The translations under genes and the position numbers were made by a program. A stretch of DNA of 64,000 nucleotides from the NCBI GenBank assembly GCA_028023455.1, contig JAQFVV010012508.1, forward strand, positions 3,031,877 to 3,095,876, in the 5' to 3' direction. Source of the stretch: Epiperipatus broadwayi. Lineage: Eukaryota; Onychophora; Udeonychophora; Euonychophora; Peripatidae. This document shows positions 31,845-43,052 of this stretch, one piece after another; the stretch's first letter is position 1; the number at the start of each line of letters is the position of its first letter. The notes below the pieces were generated by a model. The model did not search any database. It saw nothing but the letters and a program-made list of their open reading frames with translations, and was not told the origin of the DNA.

Positions 31845-32320
31845 GTAACCAATTAACTGCAATGGAAAAGGAAGAGAACATTAAGTAAAAAAAAGATTTA
31901 TAGCCTTATAAAACACAAACAGCCTTATAAACATTATTACAAATGATAATTTTAAAAACACCTATTTATTATTTATTCAATACCACATTAAACAATGCAG
32001 AAATTTTTTATTTTTTAAAATAATACTTTGCCAATGTATTTGTTTTAATAATTGTTCATTTCCTTCTAACAATGTACATCAAGCAAATTACATTTTATGG
32101 ATGTGATGGACGATAAAGTGCTTACAGATAATTGTGATTTTCCAGTTCTCGGTTTGTCATTTCCACTTGAAAACATCTCTCTCTCTCTATAGAAGCATTG
32201 GTACACGGGCAATTACAAATATGAGATTTAAAAAAAAAAATGTTGTTCCTTACAGTGGTTAATTTTTGACAATTTTTCCATAACAATTTTTAAATATTTG
32301 GGTATGACAGCAATATTGGC
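31845..32320. other. No recognised feature
   Basis: AT-rich DNA with a short CTCTCTCTCTAT run at 32178. Confidence 0.4.
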
Positions 32321-32324
32321 ATCA

Positions 32325-32672
32325 ACAAGGGTTGGAGCATTCCATCATCAGATTTTCAGTTGTATGGATGGCTGAAGAGTCTGAGGATGGAAAATATTGA
32401 AGTTTGTTCATTAAAGTTTGAAGATTTGATATCTTAATATAAACTGAACATTGATTGTATATATATATATGTGTGTGTGTGTGTATGAGTGTGTGTGTGA
32501 GAGATGATGATCTGGACCAATTGATGTGTGCTGGTTCAGCATAAAATATGTATATTGGAGATTATTTATCCTGTTCACATGTGTGTGGTCATGTGTATTG
32601 GTTATATAAATTGGAGAGGATAGCTGAAGAAAGCTTAAAAGTCTGTGTTCAAATCCTCTTTAATTATTAACT
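32325..32672 (+). repeat. FB-B family copy with GT microsatellite
   Basis: GAGCATTCCATCATCAGATT, GATGGCTGAAGAGTCTGAGG, GTTCATTAAAGTTTGAAGAT, GATCTGGACCAATTGATG, GGAGATTATTTATCC. A (GT)n stretch at 32470-32500 sits at the point where other copies have only ATATGTGTG, so the microsatellite expanded inside the element. Confidence 0.75.
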
Positions 32673-32674
32673 CA

Positions 32675-33110
32675 AACTTAGTTCTTGAACAAAAAATTGA
32701 GATTTATACATTTTTTAAAATAATTTATTAGTACAATCTATATTTCTAAAGCTATGGTTGTGAACAATAGTCTGAAAAGCAGAAGTACCTTCCATAAGTG
32801 TTAATCATTTTTCAGCCAATCCAAAACTTGGAAGTTTGAAAAAAAGATGTTACTTTAGACATTGCTGTCTCTATATCAAGATGTTTATGTTTATCTGTAT
32901 GAATATAATTTGTTATAGCAGATTTTCCAACCACTGCTATGGAAAATTCTGTTTCACAAATGTATATTTTACAAATGAATCATTATTGTTTTTAATATTA
33001 ATATATCAGGAAATGTTTTAAATTTGCATTCAAGTGTTTTTTTCTTCTATTCTTATACATTACTTTTTTAATAATTCTCATATATACTTTAATGCAATTT
33101 TTTTACATAC
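32675..33110. other. No recognised feature
   Basis: AT-rich DNA; the 61-codon frame at 32836-33021 is not supported. Confidence 0.4.
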
Positions 33111-33111
33111 A

Positions 33112-33160
33112 TTTCCTTGATGAAGACTACAGGACAGTTGAAACTGTTAGAAAAATAAAG
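33112..33160 (+). repeat. PLE-type tag remnant
   Basis: CCTTGATGAAGACTACAGG then ACAGTTGAAACTGTTAG follows the order TTGATGA, short arm, GTTGAAAC seen in PLE 3' tags. It is isolated from coding sequence. Confidence 0.4.
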
Positions 33161-33504
33161 GTGGAATTATATATAAAAAATTATATTAAAATGTATATGA
33201 GAAGATTTATAAAAAAGGAATATATATAAATATAAAAAGAAAAATGCAAAAAAGGTAAAAGAGAAGATGTAAGATTTGTTCTTCTCTTTGAAATCTCCAT
33301 TCTTGATTCTAAAAACATGCAATAAATATTTGGTGCTGATATAGTACATGCTCAGTGGCCATTTTAAATGACTATTTGTCACTAATATCAAACATTCAAA
33401 AAATAACTGGATTAAAAAAGACTTTGAAAAATGGATATTAAGTATTTAGTATAAGAGCTATCAGATTCAATAATTTTGTTAAATTATCATTATTTTTTAA
33501 CTGT

Positions 33505-33600
33505 TTATTGATGTGTGATGCACTATGACTTCTCCTTATACAAAGTCAGGAATCTCTCAGCAACTATGCTCAGAGAATTTAGGAATCATCCATGTGCCAT
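33505..33600 (-). mobile_element. LINE 3' UTR fragment
   Basis: GTGATGCACTATGACTTCTC, AAGTCAGGAATCTCTCAGCA and ACTATGCTCAGAGAA match the 3' UTR of the LINE fragments at 25380-25470 and, inverted, 56740-56810. No coding part remains. Confidence 0.6.
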
Positions 33601-34820
33601 ATCTCGGCCAGTTTTGATTGCAAAATCAACATTTTATGCTTATTTTATAGAAAATTGCATATTTAAAATTTTAGTCCCAATTGATTTTTCATTGCTGTCT
33701 ATTGTTATACCTTAAAGTCTTTTTTTCCTTATAAGGAGTCAGTAAGCACTGACTGTGAGCTTGGACCATTGTCCATTATGCATTTCTAATTGTCAAAGTA
33801 AAAAATCGAACCAAAATATTTTATGAACTGCTTTCACAATAGATTTTGAAAGCAAATAAATATATTTCTCATAATTTTTACATTGTTAATTAACTTTTTA
33901 TATTAATTTACTTAAATATAAACTTTGATTTAAAATTTTTAAATTTTATAAGAAAAATATTCAAGGGAAAGAGAATAGCTTCTGGCTGTTATTCAAAACA
34001 AGTGACCGCTATTTCCATATCAATGACATTCGATGTTCTAAAAAATACAACACATGGAGCCTGATCAAGCTGGATTAAACAACACCAGTGACCACATCAG
34101 ACCATCTGGTTGCCTGAGCAACATGGATAACTATTATTTGTGATTTACAATTGTTATCATTCTTACATATGTTTTTTTCAATAAAGTTATTTATAAATTA
34201 AAAAAAATACAATTATTTTTCATAAATATTTAGGTATTTTATGATTATGTTTTACACTATATTGAATAATAATGTGTCTAGATTTAGATTTTTATTTAAA
34301 ATATTGAATTTTAGACGAAGAAAAAACAACAAAAATGAATAATCAGAGATCGTAATTTCTAAGACCAAAAAACAACAACATACAAGTGATATCACTTAAT
34401 GATTGAAATATAATTCTTTTGTTTTACTGGAGGTTTTTTTTCAAATATTTTTCTTGTTATTAACATTATTTTAAATTTTTCATTACTTTTAACCAATTTG
34501 AATGTGAAATAATTTGATTTTTAGAAACTAAATTAAACCAGTTCTGTTTATTGAAGGTTATATTCTTTTTGAATAGAAGTATACTCTAAACATAATTGAT
34601 GAATAACGTTATTCAAACTTTTACGTAATTGACAAATAGAATTAATTCTGTTTCCGCAAAAAAATTAGTCAGCTGAAAGGTTTATGCATTAATAATCGAA
34701 CAATTTGACATTGCAAAAATATTATAAGGTGATTTTATTAAAACATAGTGGTTGTTTTCAAAGACTTTGCACGATTTATTTATTTTTTGAATATTCAGTG
34801 TGATTATATCTAAGTATAAG
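33600..34820. other. No supported gene
   Basis: AT-rich. One less AT-rich patch (34045-34130: CATGGAGCCTGATCAAGC, CAGACCATCTGGTTGCC) contains a short imperfect hairpin; I cannot assign it. Confidence 0.35.
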
Positions 34821-34823
34821 TAT

Positions 34824-35225
34824 GTAATATCCACTGAGGCTATAACCTCGATAATATGCGTGTAAAAATGCGATAGTAGGGACCTCTACAGGTGTTTTAA
34901 CCACAAGCTTACGCTATGGAAGAAAAGAAGGGAACCCAAGGGGAACCCCTCTTTACTTCAACCTACTTTCTATTTAAATAGGTGAAGCTGAAGCGGTTAG
35001 ATCTGCGAGCGTGAAGCTATTCAATACTTCACTGATTAAGTCCACATTTCTTATTACACATTAATACATGTGAAATCTTTCGATCGATTTACAACGAGTC
35101 AATGGAAAGATTTTATAGTTAGAAATCTATTAAAGTAATTTAAAGTTGTAATTATAAATTTATTAAACGCACATTGATTACGTAAGTAATATCCACTGAG
35201 GCTATAACCTCGATAATATGCGTGT
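34824..35225 (+). repeat. Family D unit with 40-bp direct terminal repeats (copy 4)
   Basis: An identical 40-bp segment containing CCACTGAGGCTATAACCTCG occurs at 34824-34863 and 35186-35225, so the unit period is 362 bp. Inside are GATAGTAGGGACCTCTACAG, CTATTTAAATAGGTGAAGC (TATA-like), TTCACTGATTAAGTCCACAT and ATGTGAAATCTTTCGATCG. The closest relative is 8105-8500 on the other strand. Identical ends with a unique middle look like a solo unit plus one repeat end of a circularly permuted or tandemly copied retroelement. Confidence 0.8.
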
Positions 35226-35229
35226 GAAA

Positions 35230-36355
35230 CAAAAGTTAAATAATTCAAAATCAATTAAAATGATTATTATAACTTTAAACAAATAAAGAAGCTACATTCA
35301 GCAATAATATGAAGAAAAAAACATATAGCTTTATTGCGCGCGGGAGTCCACAAAAACTTCGAGTGCTAGAACCGACAAACCACGCAAAGCTGGAGAGAAA
35401 AAAAATGATAATGAAATAGTTTTGAATTATGGGCTATTCTAATTCCGTGAAATGGTGATAAATTTAAATTACTGAAAGAAAAAAAAATTGAAAAGAAATA
35501 GTAACAAGAAGAGTAATACAAACAAGAAAAAGGAATCTTTTTAGAGTTACATTTCAAAGGTGTAGAATAACAGTTAAAAACTCCCCCAAAAAGCACGGTT
35601 ACCATATTATATTAATTAATTGGTATATTGATCATTTGACATTTGTAGTATTTCATCCTCATCAATACCCTGCCATTTCTTTTGATTCTATTATATATAT
35701 ATATAGTTTTATCTTTTAAAGAATTCGGATTTTTCATCTTCTCACTCTGCTAGTTTATTTATTATCTTAATAATACCTGATAAATTTTTACTATTCTATT
35801 TTATTCACAATTTATTATTTTTATGTAGAAACTTTTAAACTTTCTTAGAAAAATTTCTCCCATTTATTCGAATTTATCTTTCAATTAGTATTCTATAATT
35901 TACACTTCTTATCTATAAACTCAGATAGATTTTTTCTATTTCCTTTTAATTTATCAGTTACCCTTTTATCTCAGTTCTTATTCTTTTAAAACATAATTTT
36001 AGTTTTTTTTTCCTTTGACCCAAATATTTATCAATTCTAGGATACGCACACACACTTTCAATACTGTTTTTAAATCTATTATTAATTCAAAACATAATCT
36101 CATTGAAAATTATAATTCTTATCATAGGAAGCCTTTTTTTTTTGTAAATATTCTTTTCTAATGGGCTTGAAATATAAATTCATTATTATCATTTTATTTT
36201 TTTATAAAATCTTACCAATTTGCATTTTTTTGAAATTTTAAATATTACACATTTCATCATTTCCTAAAATTTTAAGTCTTTTTTAATTAATCACATCCTT
36301 ACTAACATTATATAATTATTTTTCTATATATATATATTAATTATACATTCAATTT
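35230..36355. other. No supported gene; small CpG-bearing patch
   Basis: 35333-35395 contains GCGCGCGGGAGTCCAC, TTCGAGTGCTAGAACCGAC and CACGCAAAGC, unusual in this AT-rich setting, and could be a promoter-proximal or repeat-derived segment. The overlapping minus-strand 79-codon frame is hydrophobic and low-complexity and I reject it as a gene. The remainder is T-rich. Confidence 0.35.
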
Positions 36356-36359
36356 TTGA

Positions 36360-37830
36360 ATTCAATACATTATCATCATAAATACACATCAGCATAACAC
36401 CCTTTATGTGTTACCATTATGATTACCCATCACCATACCTTATCATCATGATTACCCATCATGGTTACATCATAATCATTATCATAATCAATAATTGCCA
36501 TTCTTTATCATTAGGATTACTCATCATTATATTCAATCATATATTGTCATCGTGATTAATTATCATTATACATTATTATCATGATTATTTCTCATATATA
36601 GTTATCATGATCAATAGTTCTCATGTTTTATTATCATAATCACCAGTCATCATATATTATCATCATTATTAATTCTCATACCTCATCATCATGATCATTC
36701 ATCATTATATTAATTCGATCATATATTGTCATTGTGATTACTCATCATTGTATATTATTATCATGATTATTCCTCATATATCATCATCATGATCAATAGA
36801 TCTCATGCCTTATTGTCATGATCACCAGTCATTATATATTATTGTCATTATTAATTGTCATACCTTATCATCATAAGCACAGATTATCATACATTGTCAT
36901 CATGACCATTCTTCATTATATGTTACCATTATGATTACTCATGATCATCTATTATTATCACAATCATTTGTCATTAAACATTATCATCATGGTTATTATT
37001 TGTTATCATTATGAGCTACTCATCATCAAATTACTCATCATATATTATTATTATGATTACTCATCATTATACATTATCATTATGATCACTCATTATATAC
37101 CATCATCACAAGCACATCATAACCATTATCATAATTAATAGTTGCTATGTTTTATCATCATGATCCATTGTATATTATCATCATGACTACTCATCATCTT
37201 ACATAATCATCATGATATTCAGCATATAGCACCACCATGATCAATTGTTTTCATGCCTGATCATCATGATAACCAATCATCATACATTATCATCATCATT
37301 AATTGCCACACCTCATCATAATAATCACTGATTTCCATACAATGCCATCATGATCACTTGTCGTTGGATATTACCATTACAATTACTCATGATCATATAT
37401 TAATATCATTATCACTTGTCATTAAACATTATCATCTTGGTTATTATTTATTATATATTATCATTGTGACTAGTCATTATCATATCACTCATCGTATATT
37501 ATCATTATGATTACTCATCACTATACATCATCGTCATAACCACTCAATATGTACTATCATTACAAAACATCATAATCATTATCATAATCAATAATTGCTA
37601 TACTTTATCATCATAACATTCATCATATATCATGATTACTCATCATCATACATAATCATCATGATATTCATCATATATCACCATTATGATCAATTGCTCT
37701 CCTGCCTGATCATCATGATAATTAATCATCATATATTATCATCATCACTAATTGTCATACCTCATCCTCATAATCACCAATGATCATACATTGCCATTAT
37801 GGTCACTCTTCATTGTACATTAATCAGCAT
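36360..37830 (+). repeat. Degenerate ATCAT satellite with higher-order structure
   Basis: About 1.4 kb built from ATCAT/ATTAT/CATCATGAT words. A longer phrase (TGATCAAT, TCTCATGCCT, ATCATGAT.ACCA.TCAT, TTAATTGTCATACC) returns near 36612, 36793, 37240 and 37690, giving spacings of about 181, 447 and 450 bp. So there is a higher-order unit of ~450 bp, sometimes shortened. Open frames here are products of the repeat and not genes. Confidence 0.9.
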
Positions 37831-38015
37831 TGAGGAGTACAAATGTTGTGAATTCAGTTAGAGTCTTAGCAACTAGCAGGTTTCTCCACACTTGCAGCTC
37901 AATAACAGTACATATTCTATTAAACACCACATGATCAATGGCATCCATTGATTGCTCTTATTAGCACAAGATGACACTACTATATGGAGAGTTTTGCTTT
38001 GTTTTTACATATTTC
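37830..38015. repeat. FB-A terminal fragment
   Basis: AACACCACATGATCAATGG, CATCCATTGATTGCTCT and GGAGAGTTTTGCTTTGTTTT are the two outer pieces of FB-A units brought together, as if the middle were deleted. Confidence 0.5.
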
Positions 38016-39140
38016 TATTCTAATCAAAGTTTAGCAACAAATTGTGAGCTATTATACATGATGTATAATGTATATTAAAAGTGCTTGGAACAAATATAAC
38101 ATATATCCCAGCTCTACTGTATATACTATTTCCAATTATATAAGTTTTTGTCACTATTTATAATATATACCTCTGCATTATATTTGATCAAATACTGTTT
38201 ATCAAACTTATGACTTTGATTCATGAGTTTATATATGAAATGAAGATTGTGAAACATAATTGATTTAAAGAACATTAAATGTGTAAATAGTAATTTAAAA
38301 ATAAAAATAAAAACATCATAGGATATTAATTAATTATTCCAAAATCAAATATATATTGTAAGAATAAATATATGAAATATCACAATAATAAACTTGCCAC
38401 AGAAGGAGATCAACTTATATTGCTAAAAATGAAAAAAAAGTGAGATATATAAATCTCGGTGAGATAAAATATTATGGGATGGTGGAGAAAAAATGTAGAA
38501 GTTTTATAATACTAAGCTTGTATTTTATACACAATTAATGTAGCTATACATTCAAATGATCAACTGAGCACTTTTGAGAAATTCTATATTTCCATATTCA
38601 TAGCTCTTTTCACTAGTAGTTGGTGAATACCACAGTAATGTATGCAAATTTATTCAATATTGTTTAAACATCTCACTTTTTAGAGATAGTAAAACAGGCA
38701 TCTCTTCAGTTGATTGCTTTGTGATCATCTGCAATGTAACAACCCTCCTTTACTTTGTGTTTTGGTCATTGTGCTCTGTGCACATTATCTTGGCTGAAGC
38801 CAGTTGGAAGGTGTGGCCAGTGACTCTTTCATGCTCTACAAATATTGAACTGCCTTAGGCCTTAGTTCGCATTCTGTGGTATATGTATCGATGTTGTGAA
38901 ACTCTATAGGAAAAGAATACAAGTACACATAATGTTGTAAGTATTGGTTTAGAACCTAAAAACAATAGAGATTTTGGTAAAAAATAAACTTGTAAAAAGT
39001 AAATTGACAAATGTTAGAATGAAAGCAAATCCAAAGGTTCTCGTAATTACTGTATTCATTTATGTATGATATTTAATGATCATGATAGTAATATATAAGG
39101 ACTAGATGTCATGAGGGTAGAGTATAATTATAGTACACAA
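38015..39140. other. No recognised feature
   Basis: AT-rich non-coding DNA between satellite arrays; 38740-38880 is slightly less AT-rich but without a reading frame. Confidence 0.4.
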
Positions 39141-39143
39141 TAA

Positions 39144-39149
<6 letters not shown>

Positions 39150-39208
<59 letters not shown>
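39150..39208. repeat. (AT)n microsatellite, ~59 bp
   Basis: Uninterrupted TA run immediately left of the ATGAT satellite. Confidence 0.97.
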
Positions 39209-39211
<3 letters not shown>

Positions 39212-39745
39212 CTTGATATGAAGATAATGTATTATGATGATAAAGTAAGATGACTAGTAATCATGATGATAATGTATAATGATGAGTAGTCATGATGATA
39301 GTATACAATAAACAATAATCATGATGATAATGCTTAATGATAAGTAATCATGATATTAATATATGATCATGAGTATCATAATGGTAATATACAATGAAGA
39401 GTGATCATAATGGCAATGTATGATAATTGGTGATTATGAGGATGAGGTATGACAATTAGTGATAATGATAATATATGATGATTAGTTATCATGATGATCA
39501 GGCAAGAGAGCAATTGATCATGACGATGATAATATATGATGATTAGTTATCATGATGATCAGGCAAGAGAGCAGTTGATCATAATGGTGATATATGATGA
39601 ATATCATGATGATTATGTATGATGATGAGTAATCATGATAATAATATATGATGAATGTTATGATGATAAAGCATGGAAATTATTGATTATGATAATGATT
39701 ATGATGATTTGTAATGATAGTACATAAATGAGTGATTACAATTCC
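39209..39745 (-). repeat. Degenerate ATGAT satellite, inverted relative to 36.4-37.8 kb
   Basis: Words are ATGATGATAATGTATGATG and the reverse complement of the longer phrase (GATGATCAGGCAAGAGAGCA, ATTGATCATGA) appears twice, 73-75 bp apart (39480-39530, 39540-39605). It is the same satellite family as 36360-37830 on the other strand, about 1.4-3 kb away. Confidence 0.88.
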
Positions 39746-40250
39746 AACCAAAATGTTTACTTAATGATTAATTTAAACTAAATCTTGAATCCATATGTTT
39801 GTTCAATAATTATCCAAAAAAAATGTTATACCTTTTTCAAATCTTCCTATCATACTTCTCATCTCTACACCTATTCATGTTTCATAAGCAAACAATCAAC
39901 CTCAAGCAATTATTTAAAAAATATATAAAATACTTTCAGCCCTATAATGTATCTATAATTATTCACACACTAAGAACCATGTGGCTTGTATGCTGTTTCC
40001 ATAATCTTTGATAATAAGAAGTATGATGGAATCAAAAGAAATAACAAGGAATGGATCAGTTTATACATATACTCTTTTACATTTTTATACAGTAATATCA
40101 TTACAAAAACTTAAAAATCAACAGTCTACCCAAGTTGTGCTCTCTCATAGATTAAACCTTTAATTCCATTAAAATTCCCTTCAGATTTCACTCTTGCAAA
40201 TAAATATCTGGACTCTTTTACAGTTGAGGGAACATGTTTTCATATTGTAA
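39745..40250. other. No supported gene
   Basis: AT-rich; the 70-codon frame 39799-40011 lacks motifs. Confidence 0.35.
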
Positions 40251-40848
40251 GGAGATGGTGTGGTAGGAAGGGAGATTGGTCATAGTCATACCTGGGGTGA
40301 TGGCAAAGTCATCATTATTCCCAGTCAATTTAAATGAAATATCAATAATTTACAAAAGTATATATAAGTAAGATATATTTAAGGGGAGCATAAGATCAAG
40401 AGATCTCTGACAGATCATTGAGAGATCAGAAGAGCAACTAAAAGCATAATTAAGGAGTTAGAAGAGGTCAGTTAAGTATAATTAAATATCAACCAGCATT
40501 ATAAAGTAAAAGTATAATAAGTAATACTCAAAATAAATAACCATTTATCATCACAAATGATCCGCAATAAAATATAATAAAATCAACAGTCCATCTTGTG
40601 ACTGGATTTGAACAATAATAAATATAAATCAATAGTAAATCTTGTGACTGGAATGGAAATGGGTTTTCTGTAGACCAGGCTAACTATTGAGCCTTTGCCA
40701 GCTTGCACAATTATTTAAACATAACTTGCATTCACCACTTACATGATAATCCATTAGAATACATAACCAGAAATCTAAACAATAATGCTGGGATACAAAG
40801 ACATGCTGATCATCTCAATTCTCAGGCCAATTGTACTGGCCAACTATA

Positions 40849-40895
40849 AACTTAACTTCTAAAACAGGCATGTGATGTTTATTAACTTAACTTCT
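40849..40895. mobile_element. 23-bp FB-A end-to-end remnant in a 12-bp duplication
   Basis: AACTTAACTTCT occurs at 40849-40860 and 40884-40895. Between them lie 23 bases, AAAACAGGCATGTGATG and TTTATT, which are one end of an FB-A unit (AAAACAGGCA) joined to the other (CATGTGATGTTTATT). Copy II of the host repeat lacks this insertion. It appears to be an internally deleted FB-A insertion with its target duplication. Confidence 0.6.
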
Positions 40896-41745
40896 AATAA
40901 GACTAAACTAAAATCCGAATGTAATACATGGGTTTTAAAGAGTATTCTATTTTGTGCCAATAAGGATGATGATTGATCATCTCCGGATGCCCAAAAAGCA
41001 CTAAATACACATCCCCATTCATATATTCCTCCATTATACTCAAATCTAGCTCAGAGAACACAAGCTGTATTACTGTTATGGTGACCAAGGGATGATTTAC
41101 ATAATATTCTATTACCATTTACAATTGAGTCACTGGAATAATTGGATAACAGTAAAAAATGAAATTAAGGTCTTATAAGATAAGGCTTCTGGTTTTGAAT
41201 AATATACAATAATAAAAGTTATAACATCACAATTTACAAGATTATTACAAAATTCAAGTTATTACATTGATTTACAATGTCACTCAATAAGTTTAAATAA
41301 ATGCATATATATATTTGCACACAGACACACGTTTTATAATATACGATGAAAACATTTCATTTAACATAAAATAATTATAAAAAAAAGAGATTAAATTTTA
41401 CATATGTATTATACTTGACAAGCATTGGTATTGGCAATACAATTGACAGATATAAGCACACATACATGTGTGTGCATGAAATTTCTGAACATATTTAACT
41501 TGTTACATAAAAATAATAAATGTTTAAACTTTTTAACTTATATTTTTAATAATGCAAATACTTTATGCTAGATTTATTTAAACCGCATATCAGTGAAATA
41601 TATTAATTTATTTACATAACATATTTGAATTATTATATAAAATACAATAAAAGAGTTAAAATTTACATATATGTGTGTGCATGTATATATGCAGACTGAC
41701 ATTTATCTATTTTAATTTGTTACAGTAATAAAGTTATTAAAATAT

Positions 41746-41769
41746 ACATTTTCACAATTAAATTCTTTG
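41746..41769 (+). repeat. LINE target-site duplication, left copy
   Basis: A 24-bp sequence identical to 48687-48710 and, in reverse complement, to the unoccupied site at 5858-5881. It lies at the 3' side of the minus-strand LINE. Confidence 0.85.
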
Positions 41770-41898
41770 TTTCTCAAAACATTTATTAAACTAATTAACA
41801 TGGATGATATATTACAAATATGGAGATGAGTTATGGAACTAACATTATTGAGTTAAACAGGGTTAGGTATTTAGTGGTTAAGTTCTTTGTTAACTTTA

Positions 41899-42300
41899 TT
41901 AGAGAGTCTGATATAGCTTCCATGTCTCTTGAAAAATGAATGTTGTGGCAAGAGTTTTGTCTCTTTGTTTAATTTTCTCTATGCTCTGAATAAATAATGA
42001 GTTTTCATCTGGCTTGGGATGTTGGTATTGTGCCTTGCACCTTACAATCCAAATGGCATAGGTGATGAAAATTGACAGCCTGATTGTAGGAATATCTCTT
42101 CCATGAATGCATTCTTTTATATTAAGTATTTTGTAGTAGTCTATCTTTGAATTGTTAAATATTATAGTTTTAATATTACCTAGACCCATGCATGTTTTAA
42201 TTATGTGGTCAAATGTTTCCTCATCCCTGCCACAGCTGTGGCAAATTGATTGGACTTTGGTGATAGATCTTTTATATCTGAGGAACCAGTTGACCGGCAT
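41899..42300 (-). pseudogene. LINE ORF2 C-terminal segment with CCHC motif
   Basis: This continues ORF2 after a one-base frameshift near 42360: upstream in this frame the sequence reads KYWALEPKYLDYLLKINLD before MPVNWFLRYKRS. Residues C20, C23, H32 and C37 form C-x2-C-x8-H-x4-C (ICHSCGRDEETFDHIIKTC), the terminal zinc-finger-like motif of L1/Tx1-group and related LINEs, thought to help template RNA binding. The reading ends QETWKLYQTL at 41899, and I see no homologous coding beyond it, so this is probably the true ORF2 C-terminus. Confidence 0.8.
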
Positions 42301-42344
42301 GGCATCCAGATTAATTTTAAGTAAGTAATCTAAGTATTTTGGTT

Positions 42345-42926
42345 CTAGAGCCCAATACTTGAAAGGGTAATCAGCTTATGATTAGTTATTCTTAATCTTG
42401 TAGTAGAGATTTGATTATTTTGTTTTAGGATGCGATGGGCATCCCATAGCTTGATCTTGCTTTGATAGTTGTTATGGGCATTTGTATTTTGTTGCATTGT
42501 TGACAGGATTAGATGGTCAAGCCAGCTTAATTTTTTGGGGGGTGGTGTGTCGGTAGGAATTATGCATTCAGTGATCTGGTCATGGCCATATTTTTGGACT
42601 AGATTATATATCAGAGTGTGTGATTTCTGATAGTTAATTGAAGTGATGGAATGTAGAGACATTCCATTTAATCTTTTGTTTTCCTGCATGTTTCTCATGC
42701 TGATGGAAACAGTTTGTCCTTTCCATAGTAATCTTGAGCAATATTGCTCAATTTTCTTGATGAATGTTTTATTTGCATTCATCATTGGCAGGTAGTACGC
42801 AATTTTGCTGTAAATCTTTATATTTAGCAGTGAAACCTTACCATAGAGCAAAAGGTATACCTTTGAGAGGGTCTTAGTGATCTGGTCTGTGGACTGGAGG
42901 ATTTTTGCCTGAAGTTCTTTAGACAT
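42345..42926 (-). pseudogene. LINE ORF2 post-reverse-transcriptase (thumb/connector) segment
   Basis: In the same frame as the main ORF2 and continuous with it through 42927-43052 (DLKINTGKSTAWSI, PQKFLGFNISKS), this segment is cut off only by a single TAA at 43053-43055. It reads KVYLLLYGKVSLLNIKIYSK, PMMNANKTFIKKIEQYCSRL and LLWKGQTVSISMRN, the connector pattern after the RT in L1/Tx1-group LINEs. Its own stop at 42345 comes from the frameshift near 42360, since the next frame continues ORF2. Confidence 0.8.
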
Positions 42927-43052
42927 TGCTGATTGCGATTTTGAAATATTAAATCCCAGAAATTTCTGTGGTTCAGCTTGGAAGCGCGATTTGATTTTTT
43001 TTCCAGATAGGATAGACCAAGCTGTGGATTTTCCTGTATTTATTTTTAGGTC

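Larger units (their letters stand above)
40255..41769 (-). repeat. Dispersed repeat R3k, copy III, part 1
   Basis: Reverse match to 5858-7200 and 2230-3560: GGGGAGCATAAGATCAAGAG at 40384, AGTCAATCTTG-type motifs near 40580-40650, AAGACATGCTGATCATC at 40798, and ATGCAGACTGACATTTA at 41689. It stops at 41769, exactly where the LINE begins; the remainder resumes at 48687. The 71-codon frame at 41118-40903 spans repeat sequence that is broken in the other copies. Confidence 0.8.

Noticed and set aside
34045-34130. Additional PLE tag (CCTGATCAAGC)
   Set aside because: The GAAA box and stem II are missing; similarity limited to a few bases.
36941-37783. Two His/Tyr/Ile-rich open frames
   Set aside because: Products of the ATCAT satellite.
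36360-37830. CRISPR-like array
   Set aside because: Repeats are degenerate simple-sequence words without constant repeat and unique spacer structure, and the genome is eukaryotic.
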